From the NCBI GenBank assembly GCA_027596945.1, contig JADGJH010001308.1:1-10726 (forward strand): a stretch of DNA of 10,726 bases. Reading direction: 5' to 3'. The notes under the pieces are model-generated. The model saw nothing but the letters and a program-made list of their open reading frames with translations, did no database searches and was not told where the DNA came from. Source of the DNA: Physocladia obscura (taxonomy: Eukaryota; Chytridiomycota; Chytridiomycetes; Chytridiales; Chytriomycetaceae). Numbering within the stretch: the first letter of the stretch is position 1; every line of letters starts with the position of its first letter. Below, one piece after another: positions 9,101 to 10,726 of this stretch. A program made the translations under genes and the position numbers.

Positions 9101-10615
9101 CGAATTTCGAGCATTGGCTCTGAATCAATGTAACCTTGACCAGTTATTGGCAACATGGCAACGGTATTCGCGAACTTAAATTTTGCTAAATATTTGGATA
9201 ACGTTGAGAAAAGAAAAAAAATGTGTATATTTGCAAAAGAGAACTTAATGACAAACCGGTGTTCAAATGTGCTTCTGTCGCAACAGATCTGAAAACAACA
9301 ACGTCTCCTATCCTGACAGGTTCGCCTTCTGTCCTAATTCTAAATTTCGGCATAATTCGAAACAAACACTCTCGTCTCAAATTTCGTTCCAAATCGATTG
9401 GCATAGCGGTTGGTTCATTATAGCAGGTTTCTCGTGAGTTAACAGTAAGATAACGCTTTGTATGCATATTAAATAGTTGTACAATCATTCCGTACATTAC
9501 TATTGAGAATATATCGAACCCAAACAAAATAAATGTTAAAAAATTAACATTAAAAGAGAGAACAAACCAGTTGTTCCCCTTAGTCTCAAAAAATCAGTAT
9601 GGTTTGAAGAGTCTTCCAAAATAGCTGCTTGCTTCAACTGCTCCACGTAAACAGAATCTATGCTATCTTTCGATAGGTTTTGTCGGTGTAATACGTCATT
9701 ATAAAACAAATCCCCGTCAATTTCGTTGTGAATAACTTGTCTATAAGCCTGAAAGAAATGAAAGAAATCTTCCGGTCACGTTCTAAACTTGGAAAACTTT
9801 ATTACAAAAAAACCTTATTTTCTCTGTATGCCAGCTGCGGCTCAATTCGAAAAACTGATTTCATTTGGTCTCCACTTGAAGCCAATCGTGGAACGCAGTT
9901 ATCTATTAATGTTTTGTTTGTTCTTTTTTGATTGTCGATTTTGATTGTAAAAAGCTTACCCAACACAAACGCGCGCTTTTTAACGTGCCCATCAGCAAAA
10001 AGAAGGCCACCTTGATCTGAAATCAAAGAAATCTCATCACCAAGCTGCAAATGACGATCAGCAATACTGTTCGAAGCTCCACCAATTCTACAACGGTTGC
10101 TTTAGCAAAGCCTGTAAAAGAAACGAGGAAGAGGATACAAACACTGCCGTTCCGAAACGCGCCAAATTCAAGTTCCCCGTAGGTCTTTGAGGATCGTGAT
10201 GCTCGCTGTAAAGCTTTATAGCTGGTAGTTGAGTTATTGCGGGATTCTATTAAAAAAGACAAATATTAATATTCGAGAAAGCAAAGTGAAGCACAGTATT
10301 TTGTATTTGAGCATGTGGCTATTTCAGTGTTTTTTTGTTTTCTGTTTCCCACTTAAATCATGCTTCGTTATATCGATGAGTTATTTTTTTTTTCGATGGA
10401 ATATAAATATGAATAATGTGTATATTACGCACATCAGGCAAATTCATCGCGGCTGTCGCGGCGACAGAGGTAGCTGCGGTGGCGGCAGCTTTAGAACCAG
10501 ATGCCTCAGTTTCCGATTCGGATCCTGTCATCGCAGTCGTGAAATCGGTCGAATGTAATGCTGTTATTTGCTGGCTAGTTTGATCTACAACGTTGTCTGG
10601 GGAATCGCGTTTCAT
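26..10615 (-). CDS. itpr: IP3 receptor / ryanodine receptor-family calcium release channel (3' end outside window)
   Basis: Encodes a very large intracellular Ca2+ release channel subunit, in the family a homotetramer of the ER membrane. Exons (transcript order): 10429-10615, 10143-10246, 9960-10044, 9814-9902, 9568-9748, 9257-9499, 8223-9185, 7991-8160, 7867-7939, 6396-7817, 5972-6317, 5717-5917, 4158-5649, 3416-4106, 2889-3369, 2323-2815, 2015-2244, 1862-1969, 1190-1813, 1056-1141, 782-984, 701-733, 471-602, 209-418, 26-159. All introns are GT-AG and all phases join. Domain order matches the family: beta-trefoil, MIR trefoil, RIH/armadillo repeats, RIH-associated, six-TM pore. About 2,993 codons reach S5, against roughly 2,500 in a mammalian IP3R, because of low-complexity insertions. 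The pore end is IP3R/RyR mosaic and the IP3 pocket is poorly kept. Least certain is the exon 2/3 junction. The family is near certain; the choice between IP3R and RyR subtype is not. Confidence 0.93.
209..418 (-). CDS. Exon 24: S3, S4 and S4-S5 linker
   Basis: ALYHASMILLAILGLQFPSL (S3) resembles FLYHLLYLVICAMGLFVHEF of IP3R. YAIHLLDFMYRDEVLQGVIS (S4 into S4-S5) mixes RyR AAHLLD and ILSSVTHNG with IP3R DLVYREE. Ends SSVTLNSSSLSKT at donor GTTGAG, phase 0. Confidence 0.95.
471..602 (-). CDS. Exon 23: basic S2 exit and charged S2-S3 linker
   Basis: LPLLVNRRRIKSLIDYNSKI resembles RyR [20 protein letters not shown] in spacing and charge. It then runs EHSLWAGGEKKELKSVSELQ, a charged cytosolic loop. 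Neither this exon nor its neighbours has a stop in phase 0 and both splice sites are canonical, which is the main support. It is invisible as a long ORF. Confidence 0.75.
603..700 (-). other. 98-bp intron inside the S2 exit
   Basis: Donor GTATTT, very AT-rich, with a T-rich 3' end (plus-strand A-rich block at about 612-630) and acceptor ataatcag at 603-604. No other feature is seen in it. Confidence 0.8.
701..733 (-). CDS. Exon 22: 33-base micro-exon finishing S2
   Basis: Encodes only ILSSAEFMVAQ, phase 0 at both ends. It is needed to complete the second transmembrane helix and join to LPLLVNRRR. Acceptor attattag, donor CAG|GTATTT. Confidence 0.75.
782..984 (-). CDS. Exon 21: S1 and most of S2
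   Basis: NLWLKMLAQGHSYWWWGAYL leads into hydrophobic S1 (LLSLMINVGNMLCMI). A short acidic luminal loop (DVEYDDFSK) follows, then S2 starts at HGRTVLGLIQICFW. The acidic loop is much shorter than in RyR1. Donor TGG|GTTTGT. Confidence 0.9.
1056..1141 (-). CDS. Exon 20: pre-S1 coupling helix
   Basis: NTPQEKIEDFIHQSQDIIYE corresponds to [20 protein letters not shown] in IP3R. Phase 2 to 1. The preceding 48-bp intron has an in-frame TAA. Confidence 0.9.
1190..1813 (-). CDS. Exon 19: disordered acidic loop and juxtamembrane coupling segment
   Basis: The first half is basic and then Ser/Asp-rich, with PRRPSHES (RRxS motif, 1531-1545) and an Asp/Glu run NEEEENDDDE. SSPRETAYIYSMLIATLF aligns with ASPRNVGHNIYILAHQLA of IP3R. 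Then RIEIVRELNNATEKRLYTVL and FPIPDICFNI match [20 protein letters not shown]. This is the domain that links the cytosolic solenoid to the pore. Confidence 0.94.
1862..1969 (-). CDS. Exon 18: charged helix after the RIH-associated region
   Basis: RDATLKLVNAEEESKRLKMR then EAIRKMTQKEEIAGLM: a highly charged helix between the armadillo solenoid and the coupling domain. The acceptor is a CAGCAG tandem, so the exon can start at 1969 or 1966. Donor AT|GTAAAT. Confidence 0.85.
1966..1972 (-). other. NAGNAG tandem splice acceptor
   Basis: The intron ends in cttcagcag. Both AGs keep the frame and differ by one residue (leucine followed by Arg-Asp, or by Asp alone). Confidence 0.75.
2015..2244 (-). 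CDS. Exon 17: RIH-associated region, continued
   Basis: GCTQNQVTIFQSKIVSAVNY corresponds to [40 protein letters not shown] corresponds to [20 protein letters not shown]. Phase 0 to 2; donor GTAAGT. Confidence 0.94.
2323..2815 (-). CDS. Exon 16: RIH-associated region with first Ca2+-site glutamate
   Basis: After REERFFYCIHEAIKKFIIQV comes a Ser/Asn-rich loop, then SAIRSVMRLLQLLVEGHNFH (mammalian [20 protein letters not shown]). The Glu of VEGHN (codon 2494-2496) is at the position of the Ca2+-coordinating Glu in RyR1 and IP3R3. The exon ends DTLIDLSQ, where Asp (codon 2332-2334) replaces the second Ca2+-site Glu of SLTEYCQG. Confidence 0.94.
2889..3369 (-). CDS. Exon 15: third armadillo region, with basic patch
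   Basis: Contains TLKILESLVTEEIAVVDNID, IQVQKLLNQLGCTLMAERLL and FTSSLRTLIVLLDGGNKEIQ. The last two match [20 protein letters not shown] and ESILLAIALLEGGNTTIQ of IP3R. A basic cluster KRRHKKR sits at 3212-3232. The acceptor is attag at 3370-3371; a stronger-looking tttttcag 20 bases earlier would hit an in-frame TAG. Confidence 0.93.
3416..4106 (-). CDS. Exon 14: end of the second armadillo region
   Basis: Begins MCQTVISVSEILALLNSESA and LKNSLALLLVTAYMEATGEE (mammalian [20 protein letters not shown]). It continues with DSRAWKFLTFVLIIAQNFNQ, placed like the [20 protein letters not shown] helix. The last 200 residues are divergent helical sequence. Donor GTAAAT in phase 1. Confidence 0.92.
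4107..4157 (-). other. Stop-free 51-bp intron (17 codons), in frame
   Basis: Consensus GTAAGT donor and ttttactctccag acceptor, inside what otherwise looks like one long open frame. Removing it joins EEKNYMMQL to MCQTVISVSEIL and restores a gap-free match to the mammalian LLAVCTEGKNVYTEIKC segment. Confidence 0.85.
4158..5649 (-). CDS. Exon 13: second RIH/armadillo region
   Basis: Armadillo helices: YFRLRDILTPILLELLQYES and SPRLKQCSVLLLHRLFSSIE (mammalian [20 protein letters not shown]). Then ENRIHQAIIFEHFDLLIE (NQALLHKHINLFLN) and SHGRRPEYINLLRSLIRVEG ([20 protein letters not shown]). A Ser-rich loop around residues 1775-1815 carries RRTSM, a possible basophilic-kinase site. The exon ends LLAECCEEKNYMMQL at donor GTAAGT. 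It is a single 1,492-base exon, which is long for this gene. Confidence 0.95.
5717..5917 (-). CDS. Exon 12: armadillo helix pair before the second RIH
   Basis: HSKIEICMIMELLLQLRLEM followed by RAYLFFHYW aligns with [20 protein letters not shown] and RISCLLCIFKREF of IP3R. Donor AA|GTTAGT in phase 2, then a 67-bp intron. Confidence 0.93.
5918..5971 (-). other. Stop-free 54-bp intron (18 codons), in frame
   Basis: GTTTGT donor and tttaaacag acceptor with a T-rich 3' half. In-frame conceptual translation is Phe-rich (FVFKKIIFHSFDFLFLNS) and has no family counterpart. Removal joins KTDLR directly to DAEMKGLAEE. Confidence 0.85.
5972..6317 (-). CDS. Exon 11: RIH/armadillo helices
   Basis: Includes VVFIDKFPITWSVFNNVFPL, NHFVLSTLRLMKSLIQFGLI and KKVFRVLMKILDGKTDLR. 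The last two correspond to VVNLARNLIYFGFYNFSDL and LRLTKILLAILDCV in mammalian IP3R1. Phase 1 to 2; donor GTTTGT. Confidence 0.93.
6318..6395 (-). other. Stop-free 78-bp intron (26 codons), in frame
   Basis: GTAAGA donor and cgttgcag acceptor with a strong pyrimidine tract. No in-frame stop; conceptual translation gives a Phe-rich hydrophobic stretch that could be mistaken for a membrane helix. Splicing gives DLIR|VVFIDKFP, which aligns with RLMLHMHVDRDP of IP3R. Confidence 0.9.
6396..7817 (-). CDS. Exon 10: first RIH/armadillo region with long Ser/Pro insertion
   Basis: Opens VHQTLLRETSIIDVLLKFLK, matching [20 protein letters not shown]. A Ser/Arg/Pro-rich insertion follows (7340-7700). The RIH helices then resume: FRFIYRVLKQ (CRLCYRVLRH), ESQIVSFIDLLARDRNPSYV ([20 protein letters not shown]), EYFEATLKLYKALCLGQN (YYRYQLNLFARMCLDRQ) and DENIPDKIRSLYADLIR (DENLPYDLRASFCRLML). 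A second loop carries a seven-alanine run. Confidence 0.95.
6617..6637. repeat. GCT/AGC trinucleotide run encoding seven alanines
   Basis: Seven perfect GCT units on the plus strand read as a seven-alanine run (SPAAAAAAAISNK) in a Ser/Asn-rich loop of exon 10. It lies between conserved RIH helices, so length changes are likely tolerated. Confidence 0.9.
7867..7939 (-). CDS. Exon 9: short helical exon of the ligand domain
   Basis: Reads SAMIFFCTKSSTTDPFKREG and PIL. With exon 8 it aligns to LLEDLVYFVTGGTNSGQDV of IP3R. Phase 0 to 1. The 49-bp intron after it has donor GTTTGC and acceptor acgtcag. Confidence 0.88.
7991..8160 (-). CDS. Exon 8: start of the alpha-helical ligand-domain half
   Basis: Begins FTISMAEPELVDKFNYVHSM and includes LPWLVQFVVQPRYSV and EDRTLRMIL. 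It falls where mammalian IP3R has the helical region before KLLEDLVYFV. Phase 1 to 0; donor GTATGT, then a 51-bp intron whose acceptor TAG is itself the only in-frame stop. Confidence 0.88.
8223..9185 (-). CDS. Exon 7: MIR domain / second beta-trefoil
   Basis: Contains MIR-type repeats: GGKFIRLYHKEKNGYLSC (mammalian GGDVVRLFHAEQEKFLTC), MWQVEIA (LWEVEVV), PVRLRHAASNMYLSV (LFRFKHLATGHYLAA) and YLRIQHVATGSWLHPV (YVRLRHLCTNTWVHST). In animal receptors this domain forms half of the IP3 pocket. The basic RTTGR loop is replaced by an acidic/aromatic LEYSF (8761-8805). Exon phases 1 to 1; donor GTAAGT. Confidence 0.95.
9257..9499 (-). CDS. Exon 6: end of the first trefoil and linker
   Basis: VMYGMIVQLFNMHTKRYLTV aligns with [20 protein letters not shown] of IP3R, one of the clearest family matches in the window. 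It continues with CLFRIMPKFRIRTEGEPVRI and GDVVVFRSV (mammalian [21 protein letters not shown]). Confidence 0.95.
9568..9748 (-). CDS. Exon 5: first beta-trefoil, loop and helix segment
   Basis: Reads AYRQVIHNEIDGDLFYNDVL and continues through EQLKQAAILEDSSNHTDFLR. In mammals the equivalent segment links the LCP strand to [13 protein letters not shown] and contains the KLHHAADLEKKQNE helix. Phases 0 to 1; the following intron has donor GTTTGT. Confidence 0.88.
9814..9902 (-). CDS. Exon 4: first beta-trefoil, continued
   Basis: Reads DNCVPRLASSGDQMKSVFRI and on to EPQLAYRENK. The part around VFRIEP corresponds to FRDCLFKLCP of IP3R. Donor AAG|GTTTTT in phase 0, followed by a 65-bp intron with a ctttcag acceptor. 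Confidence 0.9.
9903..9959 (-). other. Stop-free 57-bp intron (19 codons), in frame
   Basis: GTAAGC donor and ttaatag acceptor. Its length is a multiple of three with no in-frame stop, so a naive ORF reads straight through it as lysine/asparagine-rich protein. Removing it gives FVL|DNCVP, matching mammalian LVDDRCVV without a gap. Confidence 0.85.
9960..10044 (-). CDS. Exon 3: start of the first beta-trefoil
   Basis: Reads LGDEISLISDQGG, then GLLFADGH-like sequence. It matches the opening of the IP3R suppressor domain (IGDICSLYAEGS in mammals). If the acceptor lies further upstream, the in-frame residues DRHLQ precede LGDE and match the mammalian FLH-IGD even better. It ends in AFVL plus one base, at donor G|GTAAGC. 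Confidence 0.75.
10143..10246 (-). CDS. Exon 2: rest of the N-terminal extension
   Basis: Acceptor tttaatag at 10247-10248. Reads SRNNSTTSYKALQRASRSSK and then a short stretch to FRNGS. The 3' border is uncertain. I used AGT|GTTTGT (phase 0), joining to exon 3 at tttgcag|CTTGG. The overlapping donor GGCA|GTGTTT, which would end the exon at 10145, is also possible. The sequence is Ser/Arg-rich with no recognisable domain. Confidence 0.5.
10429..10615 (-). CDS. Exon 1: start codon and low-complexity N-terminus
   Basis: Residues 1-62. It begins MKRDSPDNVV and becomes rich in Ser, Thr, Glu and Ala, with an Ala/Thr run near residues 43-56. It has no counterpart in mammalian IP3Rs, which start only a few residues before the first trefoil. 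It is probably a disordered cytosolic extension. Donor C|GTAATA (phase 1). The first in-frame ATG after the T tract was chosen. An alternative start is the ATG at 10262 (MSFLIESRNN), which reads through the exon 2 acceptor in frame. Confidence 0.7.
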
Positions 10616-10726
10616 TCTATTTTTTTTTAAATCTCGGCGCTTTCAAAAAAAAAAAAAAAAAAAAAATTAAAAATAAAAAGCACCAAAATTTTTAAAAAAT
10701 TTTTAAAAAAATAAAATAAATATGTT
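10616..10726 (-). promoter_or_regulatory. AT-rich upstream region with a T tract
   Basis: This is the only sequence upstream of the start codon in the window. On the sense strand it has a 22-base T run (plus-strand A run 10645-10666) that ends about 30 bases before the ATG, and alternating A5-6/T5 blocks at 10685-10712. The sense strand between tract and ATG includes GAAAGCGCCGAG, the only GC-rich patch. A poly(dA:dT) tract just upstream of a gene is typical of nucleosome-depleted promoters. I see no convincing TATA box or initiator, and the transcription start is unknown. Confidence 0.35.

Noticed and set aside
10229..10558. Plus-strand 109-codon frame over exon 1 and intron 1
   Set aside because: Antisense to the GC-rich Ala/Ser coding stretch and AT-rich intron; its Arg/Gly/Cys-rich end is what an Ala/Thr/Ser run gives on the other strand.
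1..10726. Reassigned stop codons, as in ciliates
   Set aside because: The spliced reading frame has no internal TAA, TAG or TGA, so the standard code explains it.

Overview
This window is nuclear DNA of a eukaryote. It holds most of one large, intron-rich gene on the minus strand, running from an ATG at 10615 to beyond base 1. The product is a member of the inositol 1,4,5-trisphosphate receptor / ryanodine receptor (IP3R/RyR) superfamily of intracellular calcium release channels. I model 25 exons, 24 complete introns and one partial intron, all GT-AG. Every exon phase is consistent through about 8,981 coding bases (about 2,993 codons).

The organism cannot be named. Introns are mostly 45-80 bp and AT-rich, intergenic DNA is AT-rich, the standard genetic code works, and donors are often GTTTGT. 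The protein is recognisable along its whole length but more divergent than I would expect of an animal IP3R. I favour a unicellular or early-branching eukaryote with compact introns. This is inference.

Layout in transcript order (high to low coordinates): 10616-10726, AT-rich upstream DNA with a 22-base T tract on the sense strand; 10143-10615, a low-complexity Ser/Thr/Ala-rich N-terminal extension; 9257-10044, the first beta-trefoil (suppressor-like domain); 8223-9185, the MIR / second beta-trefoil; 5717-8160, the first RIH/armadillo region with a long Ser/Pro-rich insertion; 2889-5649, the second armadillo region; 2015-2815, the RIH-associated region that carries the calcium-sensing glutamates in the family; 1056-1969, the charged coupling segment; 26-984, transmembrane segments S1-S5. 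The window stops in an intron just before the expected selectivity filter, so the filter, S6 and the C-terminal tail lie outside it.

The main observations are these. (1) The basic residues that hold IP3 in animal receptors are mostly absent, while the two calcium-site acidic residues that fall inside the window are kept (one as Glu, one as Asp). (2) The pore domain mixes IP3R-like and RyR-like motifs and has an RyR-like S2 exit and S2-S3 linker. (3) Four introns are multiples of three without in-frame stops and would be read as protein by a simple ORF scan; alignment to the family shows they are introns. No second gene is supported on either strand. Family comparisons are from memory of mammalian IP3R and RyR sequences; no search was run.
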